Shown piece after piece: positions 33,280 through 42,238 of a DNA stretch of 64,000 bases. The notes beneath the pieces were generated by a model. The model was not told the origin of the DNA, made no database searches, and saw only the letters and a program-made list of their open reading frames with translations. Numbering within the stretch: position 1 is the stretch's first letter; each line of letters opens with the position of its first letter. The DNA lies in the IMG/VR virus record IMGVR_UViG_3300042516_005475, positions 1 to 64,000 of that record. One strand, given 5' to 3'. The translations under genes were made by a program, and so were the position numbers. The DNA comes from a virus.

Positions 33280-35886
33280 ATGTACAGAAACGTAGCATAT
33301 CGACAGCAAAATGGAGAGGGTGTTGTCTATCATTTCACGTGGGACGAAAACGGTAAACGAATTGTCACAGAACACACCGTTCGTCCCTATTACTATCGTG
33401 AAACAACTAGTGAGCGATCGACTCATACAAGCATCTATAATACTAAGCTTGAAAAGGTTAGTTTTGATACTGAGTATGATCGCAATACTTCTATTCGCTC
33501 AAAGGGTGGAGAAGATCGAGGAGTTATACGAGTTTATGAAAATCTTCGTGTCGAGCACCAATTCCTAGTCGACTATTATTGGAAGAACTGGGATAATATC
33601 AATCCAGTTGAAATGCCTCTTAAGACCTGGTTTCTTGATATTGAGGTGTACTCACCAGATGAATTCCCTGAGGCTTCTAAGGCAGCTCACCCTGTTAATG
33701 TAATTACGATTTATGATACTCTTAAAGAGAAATACTTCTCTTGGGGTTATAAAGAGTATACTCCTAAGTCTGCTGATCATGAATACTTTTGTTGTTCTGA
33801 TGAACGAGACATGTTCAAGAAGTTTCTTGACTTTGAGGCTCTAGATTATCCTGATATTATTTCTGGTTGGAACTCAGAGTTTTTCGACTTACCTTACTTG
33901 ATTAATCGTTTGGCTCTGCTCTTCGATGAAGATGAACCTAAGCGTTTGTCTCCTGTTGGACGTCTTCGTGCTCGTGAGATTAGAACTGCGTTTGGTAAAC
34001 TTCAGACTAAGTGGGGTATTGAAGGTATCTCTTGCGTAGATTATATTGAGTTATATAAGACGTTTACTCAGCAACCTCGAGAAAGTTACAAGTTGAATGC
34101 TATTGCTCAGCTTGAGTTGGGTGAGGCTAAGATTGACTATGGTGAGTCTAATCTTGCATCTTTGGCAGAGAAGAACTGGGAGCTGTTTATTGATTATAAC
34201 GTTCAAGACGTTAAGCTGCTTGTTAAGCTCGATCAGGCTAAGATGTATGTTAAGCTGCTTCGTACTTTGGCATTCGTTGGACTTACTCCTCTCGAGAATG
34301 CTCTCGGTACTATTTCTACTGTAACTGGTGCTGCTATTATTGAGGCTCGTAGAAATAATGTTGTTATTCCAACATTTGTGAGAACTGATGATGAGCGAGC
34401 TGAGAAGTACGAAGGAGCATATGTGAGTGATCCTCAGAAAGGATTTCAAGACTATGTTGTATCTTTCGATGCTAACTCGCTGTATCCTTCAGTTATGATT
34501 TCACTTAATCTTTCACCAGAGACTAAGTTCGGTAGTATTGTATCTAAGAATAAGGATTACGTTGTTGTAAGGGATGTCAACAACAGTGAATATAAGTTGA
34601 CTCCAACTAAGTTCTTGGCCTTTTGTCAAAAAGAAGGTATTGCTATTACTAAGGCTGATAAACTATTCTTGCAGAATAAGAAAGGTATTTTTCCGACTAT
34701 TACTGAGAGGTTCTGGCGAGTTCGTCAAGACTATAAGAAGCAATGGGATAAGACTCGAGCTCAACAATCTAAGCTTGATAAGAACTCCGAAGAGTATAAG
34801 AAGCTTAGCATTGAGGTTGAACGTCTTTGGATTCAGCAGCTTACCTATAAGATTTTGATCAATCGTATTTACGGATACTTTGGTAATAAGAGTTCGCCAA
34901 TGGGTGATCCTGATATTGCTCGTTCAATTACTCTTACTGGTCAAGGAGTTATTAAGAAGAGTAACGAAGTTCTTAGACGTTATATCAAAGAGAAGACTAA
35001 TATGACTGATCAAGAGATTGAGAAGTTTGATCCAGTTATCTATAACGATACTGACTCTGTGTATATTACCATTAAAGAAATCGTTAAACGTAATAAGATT
35101 AACTTCTTTAACGATAAAGAAGTCTCAGCTGAGATATACAATATTGTAAATGATATTGAATCTGTCTTGAATAAAGAGATTGTTGATTGGGCTAAGAACT
35201 GTTTGAACTCTAAAGACCCTTGGTTTAAGTTCAAGCGGGAGTCTATTTGTGATACTGGCTTATTCTTGCAAAAGAAGCGTTATGTATTGCACAAGCTTGA
35301 TGACGAAGGTCTTAAGTGTAATAAGTTTAAGTATACTGGTGTTGAGGTTGTGAGATCTACAATGCCGAATCCGATCAAGCCATTGGTCAAGAAGTTGATT
35401 GAGACTTTGATCTTAACTAAGAGTTATCCAGAGACTAACAAGCTGTTTAATGAGACTTATGCTGTGTTTAAAGAGCTACCTATTGAGAGCTACGCACAGG
35501 TAATGGGTGTATCTAATTACGATCACTATGCATTTAAGTGTCAAGGCTTCAAGACTGTTAAGGGTATGCCTTATCATGTTAAGTCTGCATACTTTTATAA
35601 CTTGTTGTTGGATAAGCTTAACTTGAAGCACAAGTATGAGCCAATTGTATCAGGTGATAAGATTCGATTTATTCGAGTTGAAGAACCTAACAAGTTTGGT
35701 GTTAAGTCAATTGCTTACAAGTATAACTTTCCAGAAGAGTTTAAAGAGTTTCTCAAGCCTGATGTTGACATGATGTTTGAGAAGATTGTAAGCAATGTTA
35801 TTGAGAGATTTTATGAGGCTGTCGACTTTAAGTTTGCACCACCAGGACAGCAACTCAAGGCTAATTTATTTGAGTTGTTCTCTTGA
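33280..35886 (+). CDS. 43: Family B DNA polymerase, gp43-like
   Basis: 868 residues from the ATG at 33280. Exonuclease motifs TWFLDIEVYSPDE (Exo I), ISGWNSEFFDLPYL (Exo II) and IDYNVQDVKLL (Exo III); polymerase motif A SFDANSLYPSVMI, motif B KILINRIYGYFGN, motif C YNDTDSVYI. A PCNA/clamp-binding C-terminal ending (LFELFS) fits gp43. The proofreading and polymerase active sites look intact. Confidence 0.97.
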   Translation: MYRNVAYRQQNGEGVVYHFTWDENGKRIVTEHTVRPYYYRETTSERSTHTSIYNTKLEKVSFDTEYDRNTSIRSKGGEDRGVIRVYENLRVEHQFLVDYYWKNWDNINPVEMPLKTWFLDIEVYSPDEFPEASKAAHPVNVITIYDTLKEKYFSWGYKEYTPKSADHEYFCCSDERDMFKKFLDFEALDYPDIISGWNSEFFDLPYLINRLALLFDEDEPKRLSPVGRLRAREIRTAFGKLQTKWGIEGISCVDYIELYKTFTQQPRESYKLNAIAQLELGEAKIDYGESNLASLAEKNWELFIDYNVQDVKLLVKLDQAKMYVKLLRTLAFVGLTPLENALGTISTVTGAAIIEARRNNVVIPTFVRTDDERAEKYEGAYVSDPQKGFQDYVVSFDANSLYPSVMISLNLSPETKFGSIVSKNKDYVVVRDVNNSEYKLTPTKFLAFCQKEGIAITKADKLFLQNKKGIFPTITERFWRVRQDYKKQWDKTRAQQSKLDKNSEEYKKLSIEVERLWIQQLTYKILINRIYGYFGNKSSPMGDPDIARSITLTGQGVIKKSNEVLRRYIKEKTNMTDQEIEKFDPVIYNDTDSVYITIKEIVKRNKINFFNDKEVSAEIYNIVNDIESVLNKEIVDWAKNCLNSKDPWFKFKRESICDTGLFLQKKRYVLHKLDDEGLKCNKFKYTGVEVVRSTMPNPIKPLVKKLIETLILTKSYPETNKLFNETYAVFKELPIESYAQVMGVSNYDHYAFKCQGFKTVKGMPYHVKSAYFYNLLLDKLNLKHKYEPIVSGDKIRFIRVEEPNKFGVKSIAYKYNFPEEFKEFLKPDVDMMFEKIVSNVIERFYEAVDFKFAPPGQQLKANLFELFS

Positions 35887-35912
35887 AATCTTGAAAAAAG
35901 CCTTTATATATT

Positions 35913-36299
35913 ATGAGTATGGAAAAGAAAAACCTAATTGTATTCGTTGATAACGTTGGTCGTAACATCTATGGTGAGCTTGTTTCACGTGAAGAAAAGT
36001 ATTTCTTCGTTAAGAACCCAGCCATCATAAATATTGTGCCGAACCCTAGCTCTGGCCAGCTACAGGTCCAGGTGTTGCCTTACTTCTTTGGAGAGTTTCT
36101 AAAGAACAAGGAAGAGCCTAAGACTGTATGGAAGTTTAGTGCCAAGAGTGTGGTGGAGGCAACAGAACTCGACTTGGATGATAAGTTGGTCAGCCAGTAC
36201 GAGAGAATGTTTAGCAACTCCAAGATCATTACTCCTGAGCGCCAGGTAACTCCTGCTGCTGCGGGTACTGCAGCTAAAGTTGTTAAACTATTTGAATAA
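35913..36299 (+). CDS. Small conserved T4-like protein, possible beta-barrel (unknown)
   Basis: 128 residues, no certain family. NLIVFVDNVGRNIYGELVSR, FFVKNPAIINIVPN and QLQVQVLPYFFGEFL give a strand pattern like the small SH3/LSm-like proteins that sit near replication genes in many T4-like phages. A TATATT element suggests that translation might start at the second ATG (35919). It lies between gene 43 and uvsX. Confidence 0.6.
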   Translation: MSMEKKNLIVFVDNVGRNIYGELVSREEKYFFVKNPAIINIVPNPSSGQLQVQVLPYFFGEFLKNKEEPKTVWKFSAKSVVEATELDLDDKLVSQYERMFSNSKIITPERQVTPAAAGTAAKVVKLFE

Positions 36300-36319
36300 C
36301 AAATAGAAAACAATATAAT
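36292..36319 (+). promoter_or_regulatory. Sigma70-like promoter of uvsX
   Basis: TTGAAT, 16-base spacer, TATAAT, seven bases to the ATG at 36327. The -35 overlaps the end of the preceding gene. Confidence 0.55.
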
Positions 36320-36326
36320 AGAAAAT

Positions 36327-37472
36327 ATGAGTAAAGAAACGCAAAAAGCAATTGATAACGTATTTGAAGCATTAAACAAAATTAATCCTGAAGCAAACTA
36401 TCTTTCAGAACAAACGCTTTCTGAAGTTAGTGAATTTATCGATACAGGCTGTTATGTACTTAACGCCATTATGTCAGGGTCTCTCCTAACTGGAGGTATT
36501 CCAAAGGGCCGAATCACAGGGTTTATTGGACCATCTCAGACAGGTAAGACCTATATTATCAACAAGATTCTCGGCAATGCTCAGAAGAAGGGAATGATCC
36601 CAGTCATTTTCGATACTGAAATTGCTGTTGAGAGTCGTGGTGCAGAAAATGTTGGTCTTGATCCTAAAAAGACAAAGCATGTACCTGTTGATACTGTTGA
36701 AAATTGCCGTAATCAGATCTTTGCTCTACTCGATGGTATTGAAAAGAATCCTAGTTTAAAGGGTAAGTTTATTATTAGCATTGATTCGCTAGGTAACTTG
36801 TCTGCACAGAAAGAACTCAATGACGCTGAGGCTGGTAAGTCAGCTGGCGATATGGGTTTGAGAGCCAAGCAATTGAAGTCAATGCTCAGAACTTTGACTT
36901 ACAAGGCTGCTCGTACTGGAACTACTATTCTATTCAGTAACCATACTTACGATGACCCTGCTGCTATGTATCCGACGCTTGTAAAGAAGCAGTCTGGTGG
37001 CTCTGGTCCAATTTACATGGCTAGTTTGCTTGTGCAATTAGCCAGCCGTTCTGAAAAGCAGGACGATAAAAACGAAAACGATAAGATGCTCCCTGAGGCT
37101 AAAAACTATAGTGGTGTTACTCTCAGAGCTCTTACTGTAAAAAACAGATTTGTGCCTCCTTATCTTGAAGCAGAAATGTATCTGAACTTCCTTACTGGCC
37201 TCGATAAGTATGCTGGCATTCTCGGTCTTGCTGTTAACCATGGTGTTATTATTCAAACCGGAAGCACGTATACTTTGCCAGATGGAACCAAGTTAGGTTA
37301 CTATAGCAAATTTAAGGAGGACAAAAATTTCTGGGACAATAAAATCATCCCTGAAGTAGAAAAGATAATTAAGGAAAAATACAAATATGGTAACTCCAGC
37401 ACAAGTGCTAACATCGAAATCGATGAAGAGTTTCCAGATGAGGGAGGGGGTGTTGAAGATGGCCAAGACTAA
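36327..37472 (+). CDS. uvsX: RecA-like recombinase, UvsX
   Basis: 381 residues. Walker A GPSQTGKT near residue 69-76, VIFDTEIAVE, Walker B FIISIDSLGNL, loop L1/L2 region with KSAGDMGLRAKQLKSML, and ILFSNHTYDDP. It forms the strand-exchange filament with UvsY and gp32. Own promoter upstream; the last codons overlap the small Lys-rich frame that follows. Confidence 0.94.
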   Translation: MSKETQKAIDNVFEALNKINPEANYLSEQTLSEVSEFIDTGCYVLNAIMSGSLLTGGIPKGRITGFIGPSQTGKTYIINKILGNAQKKGMIPVIFDTEIAVESRGAENVGLDPKKTKHVPVDTVENCRNQIFALLDGIEKNPSLKGKFIISIDSLGNLSAQKELNDAEAGKSAGDMGLRAKQLKSMLRTLTYKAARTGTTILFSNHTYDDPAAMYPTLVKKQSGGSGPIYMASLLVQLASRSEKQDDKNENDKMLPEAKNYSGVTLRALTVKNRFVPPYLEAEMYLNFLTGLDKYAGILGLAVNHGVIIQTGSTYTLPDGTKLGYYSKFKEDKNFWDNKIIPEVEKIIKEKYKYGNSSTSANIEIDEEFPDEGGGVEDGQD

Positions 37473-37530
37473 AGAAATCAAGAAGGAAGTTGTAAAGGAC
37501 GTAAAGAAGGAAGTCAAGAAGGGTAAGTAA
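37459..37530 (+). CDS. Possible 23-aa Lys-rich peptide
   Basis: MAKTKEIKKEVVKDVKKEVK then KGK. It starts within the last codons of uvsX in another frame; GGGAGGGGG about ten bases upstream is the strongest Shine-Dalgarno-like stretch in the window. It ends just before a terminator. Real expression is uncertain. Confidence 0.35.
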   Translation: MAKTKEIKKEVVKDVKKEVKKGK

Positions 37531-37544
37531 GACTTCAACGAAAA

Positions 37545-37581
37545 AGGGCAACGATATAAAACTTGTTGCCCTTAATTTTGT
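37545..37581 (+). terminator. Rho-independent terminator after uvsX
   Basis: Stem AGGGCAAC/GTTGCCCT (37545-37552 with 37565-37572), 12-base loop, then a T-rich run. The distal arm also contains the -35 of the queC promoter. Confidence 0.75.
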
Positions 37582-37594
37582 TTTCATATATACT
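37566..37594 (+). promoter_or_regulatory. Sigma70-like promoter of queC
   Basis: TTGCCC, 17-base spacer, TATACT, six bases, ATG at 37601. The -35 is embedded in the 3' arm of the uvsX terminator stem. Confidence 0.6.
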
Positions 37595-37600
37595 GTGTGT

Positions 37601-38311
37601 ATGAGTAAGTGTGTAATTCCTGTTAGTGGTGGCATTGATTCAACGGTCATGCTTTATGATGCTGCTGCATCTAAGACCTATTCAGATATCTTCGCGATTA
37701 GTTTTTATTACGGTCAGCGTCATGCTACGAATGAGCTGGCTTGTGCAACTAAATCTGTTAATACTTTAAAGGAAAAGTACCCAGAGATTAATATCTATCA
37801 CCGAAACATTGATCTAAGCTTCTTTGGTGAGATTGCTATTAGCTCTTCAATTACCAATAATGATATTGCTGTTGCTCAGACTAAAGATGTTCTTGGTGAT
37901 CCACAGCCGGTTAATTATGTACCGTTTCGTAATCTAATGATGCTTTCTATTCTCTGCTCTTTTGCAGAGGCTCATGGTGCTCGAGATGTTTACTATGGTA
38001 GTGCTCTTGTTGATTCTCAGGCTGGGTATTGGGACTCTAGTAATGAATTCTACTTGAATCTCGCTTCTGTTATTGGTCTCAATCGTAAGAATAAGATTTC
38101 TATTATTACACCGTTGATTAAGCTTGATAAGAAAGATATTATCAAGTTAGGTGATGAGCGTGGGGTTGACTTTAAGAGTACCTGGACTTGTTATGAAGGT
38201 AAAGAACAAGCCTGTGGATATTGTCCAGCCTGCTCTAGTCGAATCAAAGGCTTTATGGATTATATGATGGTTGACCCTATTGAATACAGCCGAAAGATTA
38301 AATTTATCTAA
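37601..38311 (+). CDS. queC: 7-cyano-7-deazaguanine synthase, QueC
   Basis: 236 residues from the ATG at 37601. QueC uses ATP and ammonia to turn CDG into preQ0. PVSGGIDSTVML is the PP-loop, FYYGQRH follows, and the zinc-binding C-terminus TWTCYEGKEQACGYCPACSS carries four Cys. NYVPFRNLMML is also diagnostic. The amidotransferase gene follows after one base, so the two are probably translated together. Confidence 0.94.
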   Translation: MSKCVIPVSGGIDSTVMLYDAAASKTYSDIFAISFYYGQRHATNELACATKSVNTLKEKYPEINIYHRNIDLSFFGEIAISSSITNNDIAVAQTKDVLGDPQPVNYVPFRNLMMLSILCSFAEAHGARDVYYGSALVDSQAGYWDSSNEFYLNLASVIGLNRKNKISIITPLIKLDKKDIIKLGDERGVDFKSTWTCYEGKEQACGYCPACSSRIKGFMDYMMVDPIEYSRKIKFI

Positions 38312-38312
38312 T

Positions 38313-38963
38313 ATGTGTGCAATATTTGGTTCTGCTTCTAAAGAAAAATTTGTTAAACTATACGAGTTAAATAAACCTAGAGGTGTATCTGCTTCCAGTT
38401 ATTTAACTATAACTGATAATGGTTGGATTGATTGTTACAAGAGCGCTGGTGCATTTGATGAAAATAGATTAAAATCTAGTAAGTTATATCTTGGTCATTG
38501 CCAGGCTCCAACCACAGTTAATCAGAGCTTTAACCCTGAACTAGCTCACCCATTTTATTGGAATCGCTTTTATGTCGCTCACAATGGTATTATTACCAAT
38601 GTAGAAGAGCTTTGTGAAAAGTACTTTATTAAGCTTGAAGATATTAAAGTTGACTCTAGTATCATACCTGCTTTGATAGGTTACTTCTATCATAAAAAGA
38701 ACTCTGACCAACTTCAAGACATTATTAAGCGTGTTGCTGAGTTGCTCAAAGGTACTTTTGCTTGTTATATTGTAGATGAAAGATCTAATCGAATATTTCT
38801 TATTCGATCAGGTTCTACCTTGTTCTATGATCAAGATAGCAATATCTCCTCTACTAAGTTTGATAATGCTATTCCTTTTGAAGAAGGTAGGGTAGGTGAA
38901 ATTGTTAAAAACAAGATTATATATCACAATACCTTTATTTGTAACTCCCCATTTTTTATATGA
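38313..38963 (+). CDS. Class II glutamine amidotransferase, stand-alone Gat partner of QueC
   Basis: 216 residues from the ATG at 38313. It begins MCAIFG, so removal of Met exposes the Ntn nucleophile Cys2. LGHCQAPTT and VAHNGIITN are the glutamine-binding motifs. A fused amidotransferase-QueC (Gat-QueC) is known in archaea and phages that make archaeosine-type 7-deazaguanines; here the two domains are separate adjacent genes. It may deliver ammonia to QueC or amidate preQ0. The four-base overlap with the next gene suggests an operon. Confidence 0.8.
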   Translation: MCAIFGSASKEKFVKLYELNKPRGVSASSYLTITDNGWIDCYKSAGAFDENRLKSSKLYLGHCQAPTTVNQSFNPELAHPFYWNRFYVAHNGIITNVEELCEKYFIKLEDIKVDSSIIPALIGYFYHKKNSDQLQDIIKRVAELLKGTFACYIVDERSNRIFLIRSGSTLFYDQDSNISSTKFDNAIPFEEGRVGEIVKNKIIYHNTFICNSPFFI

Positions 38964-39694
38964 AAATTTTATTTTATACTTGTACTAAACAGAACGTAGA
39001 TGCATTTCTTAAGTTCTCTCCATTAATTAAATGTCTTGGTCTTGGCAACGATTTGCCTTACAAGCCTAAGAAAGCCTCTCTTAATGAACCTCTCGAACTC
39101 AATTACAAGTTTAAGAATCTTCGTTATGGTGCTGATCTGATTGTTTGGACTGAAAATACTGATAGTCTCAGTGTTCAGTATAACAAGGCTAAGAAGTATT
39201 ATGATCAATACGATGCTATTATATTCTTGCACGATGATGTGTTTATTACTGATGCCTTCTTAATTGAGAAGCTCCAGGTAGCCTTTGCACAATTTGACGT
39301 TGTTGGATTGGCAGGTGGAGCTGATATTAGTCTTAAGAGCTATGGCTTGTGGCATATGATGTGTGATCCAAAGACCTTTAGTGGTGCAGTTTCACATTTT
39401 GATAATTCTGGAAAAGAGTTTGTTACAGCCTTTGGACCGTTTGGCAAGCGTTGTTTGCTTTTAGATGGTTTGTTCTTGGCTGTAAACACTAAGACAGCTA
39501 AGGCTGTTAATTGGGACGAAAATGTAAAGTTCCACCATTACGACTTGCTATTCTGCTTGGAAGCTAATAAACTCAAGCTGAAGCTAGGTACTGCTCCTAT
39601 TTACGTGACTCATGAATCTCCTGGATTAAAAGGATTTAGTGAGGAATTTAAGAAGAGTGATGCTTACTTCAAAGAATACTTTAACAAATACTAA
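38960..39694 (+). CDS. GT-A type glycosyltransferase-like protein
   Basis: 244 residues. KILFYTCTKQN start, VQYNKAKKYYDQYDAIIFLHDDVFITD with a DD(V) metal site, and GPFGKRCLLLDGLFLAVNT give a GT2/GT-A-like fold. Begins four bases inside the amidotransferase gene and ends at the first base of gene 41. Substrate unknown; a DNA-hypermodifying role is possible from its position but unproved. Confidence 0.65.
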   Translation: MKILFYTCTKQNVDAFLKFSPLIKCLGLGNDLPYKPKKASLNEPLELNYKFKNLRYGADLIVWTENTDSLSVQYNKAKKYYDQYDAIIFLHDDVFITDAFLIEKLQVAFAQFDVVGLAGGADISLKSYGLWHMMCDPKTFSGAVSHFDNSGKEFVTAFGPFGKRCLLLDGLFLAVNTKTAKAVNWDENVKFHHYDLLFCLEANKLKLKLGTAPIYVTHESPGLKGFSEEFKKSDAYFKEYFNKY

Positions 39695-41046
39695 TGGAAA
39701 AGAAATCAAAAACGAGCAAGATAGATAGCGACTTTTTTGAGTACGTTATTCTATTTAACTGTCTGACTGATGAGACCTACATGGGTACAGTTGTAGAGTA
39801 CTTGAAGCCAGATCTCTTTAATAGTAAAGATGTTCAGAACATCGTAGAGATTATTAAAGAATACTTTAACAAGCGTTCTAATGTACCTACTCTTACTGAA
39901 GTTAAGACTTATCTTGTAACTGATGAGCTAAAAAACTCTTTCAAGCGTCTTGTTGAGCAATTCAAGACGCTTGAAAAGTCTAATAACAAGCAAGAGCTTC
40001 TTGAGAATACTGAAAGGTTTATTAAAGAGAAGACTGTATTTAATACAATGCTTGAAGTCACTGATATGTGTACTAAGGCAGAAGTTATTGATACAAATAT
40101 CGTCTTGGATAAGTTCGAGCATGCATGTTCTATCTCGCTTAATAATGAGAAGGGTCACGACTACTTTGCTGATATTGATAAGCATTGTAAAGATCTAGTC
40201 AAGGTTGATAATCATATTAAGACAGGTTGGGAATGGCTCGATAAGAAGCTTGGTGGTGGATTCTTGCAAGATGGTAGAGCAATCTATGTCTTCGCAGGCG
40301 AAACTAACGTAGGTAAGAGTATCTTTTTGCAGAACCTGGCTGTTAATATTGCGAATCAGAATAAGAGTGTTATTATCTTGTCTCTTGAAATGTCTGAGAT
40401 GGCTTACTGTAAACGTATTTCATCTAACATTACTCAGATTCCATTTAATGACTTGCGTAATAATGTTGATAGTCTAAAGCAGACTGTTACTAATAAGAAA
40501 CTTAATCTACCGAGCTCTCGATTGCTTGTTAAAGAGTTTCCACCTAATACTGTTACTCCAGGTCAGATGACTGCATTCATTAAGAAGCTGCAACAGTCTG
40601 GGTATAAGTTCGATGCTATTGTTATTGACTATTTGAATCTACTTAATGCCCCAAAAGGGGATAACTCTTATGAGCGAATTAAGTATACTGCTGAGCAAGT
40701 TCGTGCAATGAGCTATGTTTTTAATTGTCCAATTATTACAGCAACTCAGTTGAATCGCAGTGGTTACAATCAAGAGAATCCTGGACTAGAGTCTATTAGT
40801 GAAAGTATTGGTACTGCTGCTACTGCTGATTGTGTGATGGGTCTATGGCAGCTCGATGAAGATAAAGAGCTCGGTGTTATTAAAATGAGTTTGTTGAAGA
40901 ACCGTTATGGTCCTAACTTCGGTACAATCAACATGAAAATTAACTACCCAACTCTTACTCTTGAAGAGGATAACACATTGAATGCAGATGAAGAGATCGT
41001 AAATACCTCAGAAGCGCTCAAAGCGTTATCTGAAGAAATGACATGA
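39694..41046 (+). CDS. 41: Replicative DNA helicase, gp41-like
   Basis: 450 residues. DnaB-type: N-terminal domain, then GWEWLDKKLGGGF, Walker A FAGETNVGKSIF, LSLEMSEM, Walker B AIVIDYLNLL, and ATQLNRSGY/LKNRYGP arginine-finger region. Unwinds the fork with primase gp61 (47956-49023). Four-base overlap with the DHH-family gene. Confidence 0.92.
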   Translation: MEKKSKTSKIDSDFFEYVILFNCLTDETYMGTVVEYLKPDLFNSKDVQNIVEIIKEYFNKRSNVPTLTEVKTYLVTDELKNSFKRLVEQFKTLEKSNNKQELLENTERFIKEKTVFNTMLEVTDMCTKAEVIDTNIVLDKFEHACSISLNNEKGHDYFADIDKHCKDLVKVDNHIKTGWEWLDKKLGGGFLQDGRAIYVFAGETNVGKSIFLQNLAVNIANQNKSVIILSLEMSEMAYCKRISSNITQIPFNDLRNNVDSLKQTVTNKKLNLPSSRLLVKEFPPNTVTPGQMTAFIKKLQQSGYKFDAIVIDYLNLLNAPKGDNSYERIKYTAEQVRAMSYVFNCPIITATQLNRSGYNQENPGLESISESIGTAATADCVMGLWQLDEDKELGVIKMSLLKNRYGPNFGTINMKINYPTLTLEEDNTLNADEEIVNTSEALKALSEEMT

Positions 41047-41948
41047 AAAACGAACTGCTAATTATTAATCAAGATTTAGACGGAGCTGGCTGTTACACTG
41101 CTTACAGCTGGTTTCATAAAGACGCACCTGAAGTATTTTTTGTAACGCAAAAGAAGGCTGAAAGTATGATCAAAGGTTTCTTTGATCGTCATTCTTTGCC
41201 TGACTTTAAACGAATCACTGTTCTCGGTCTAGATGTTTCTGGATTCGAAGACTTTCTTGACTGTAAAAATGTAATTATTATTACAGCTCATAAGAAGATG
41301 GTTGAGCTAAAGTACAACTTTAAGCTCGCAACTGCCTTAACTAAGATTGATGGTTCATCTACTCGATTAACCTTTAATATTTTTAAGAAGTTATACCCTG
41401 ATATTAAGCCAACAGAGCATCAAAAGCTTTTGGTTGTTTTAATTGATGATGCAGTTAGTAAGACATATGCACTAAAACAATCTAAACAACTTGAGACGTT
41501 GTATTGGAACTCAAAGTCTTTCGAAAGAGTCTTTAACTTCTATCAAGACTTTCGCAAAGGCTTCTTTCAATTCAATGACTATCAATTGAGACAAATCGAA
41601 TACTTTCAAAAGAAGTGCGATACTATTATCGACTCTCTAGCATTGTATCATACTAATTTACCTGTTAAGAATAAAAAGTATAATTTTTATGCTACATTTG
41701 CTGAAGGCTGTTTTCAGGAAGTAGCTGACTATATTTTTAACGAATATAGCGCTGATGTTGTTGCAGTAGTTAGCCTAGAGGCTGGCAAGGTATATTTTAG
41801 ACGTAGCAAAGTTTGTGATGTTAAGGTAAATAACCTGGCTAAGACTCTCTGTGATGGTGACGGCTATGAATATGCCGCTAGTGGTAGCCTAACAGATAAG
41901 TTTGTAGAATTTACAAAGCTGTTAAAGCGCCATAAAAGTCAAATATGA
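41043..41948 (+). CDS. DHH-family phosphoesterase-like protein
   Basis: 301 residues. N-terminal LIINQDLDGAGCYTAYSWF corresponds to the DHH-family motif I (usually HxDxDG; the His is Asn-Gln here). The C-terminal GKVYFRRSK...LAKTLCDGDGYEYAASGSL is a DHHA1-like substrate-binding domain with GDGYEYA in place of GGGHxxA. Could be a nuclease or nucleotide phosphodiesterase in the replication operon, but altered residues leave activity open. Confidence 0.65.
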   Translation: MKNELLIINQDLDGAGCYTAYSWFHKDAPEVFFVTQKKAESMIKGFFDRHSLPDFKRITVLGLDVSGFEDFLDCKNVIIITAHKKMVELKYNFKLATALTKIDGSSTRLTFNIFKKLYPDIKPTEHQKLLVVLIDDAVSKTYALKQSKQLETLYWNSKSFERVFNFYQDFRKGFFQFNDYQLRQIEYFQKKCDTIIDSLALYHTNLPVKNKKYNFYATFAEGCFQEVADYIFNEYSADVVAVVSLEAGKVYFRRSKVCDVKVNNLAKTLCDGDGYEYAASGSLTDKFVEFTKLLKRHKSQI

Positions 41949-42238
41949 TTCAACCATACGATAGCATATGTTCAATTGAGACTAGAAATAACTTCTATAG
42001 AGCCTGCTCTTTTGTGTGCATGCTTAAAAATAAACGATTGAACTATGCTAACATTCTTATTATACTTCTTCAAGAGAAAAAACTAATCAGACTTTTTAAG
42101 AATCTTTGTAGCTTTGAAAACGATTTTGAGTGCATTAGATTCTTTTTAGAGTGTGATCCTAATATTTACAAGTCTAAATACATAAAACGATTCCTTAAAA
42201 AGCACTATGATAACGTCTACAGAAAAGAGAATATATAA
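41945..42238 (+). CDS. Unknown 97-aa protein in the replication operon
   Basis: Not recognised. Basic, helical, with four Cys scattered and not in a zinc pattern. Starts with a four-base overlap to the DHH gene and overlaps the next gene by 32 bases. Confidence 0.55.
   Translation: MIQPYDSICSIETRNNFYRACSFVCMLKNKRLNYANILIILLQEKKLIRLFKNLCSFENDFECIRFFLECDPNIYKSKYIKRFLKKHYDNVYRKENI

Noticed and set aside
34051-34449. 132-codon minus-strand frame
   Set aside because: Opposite the polymerase exonuclease domain; a shadow.
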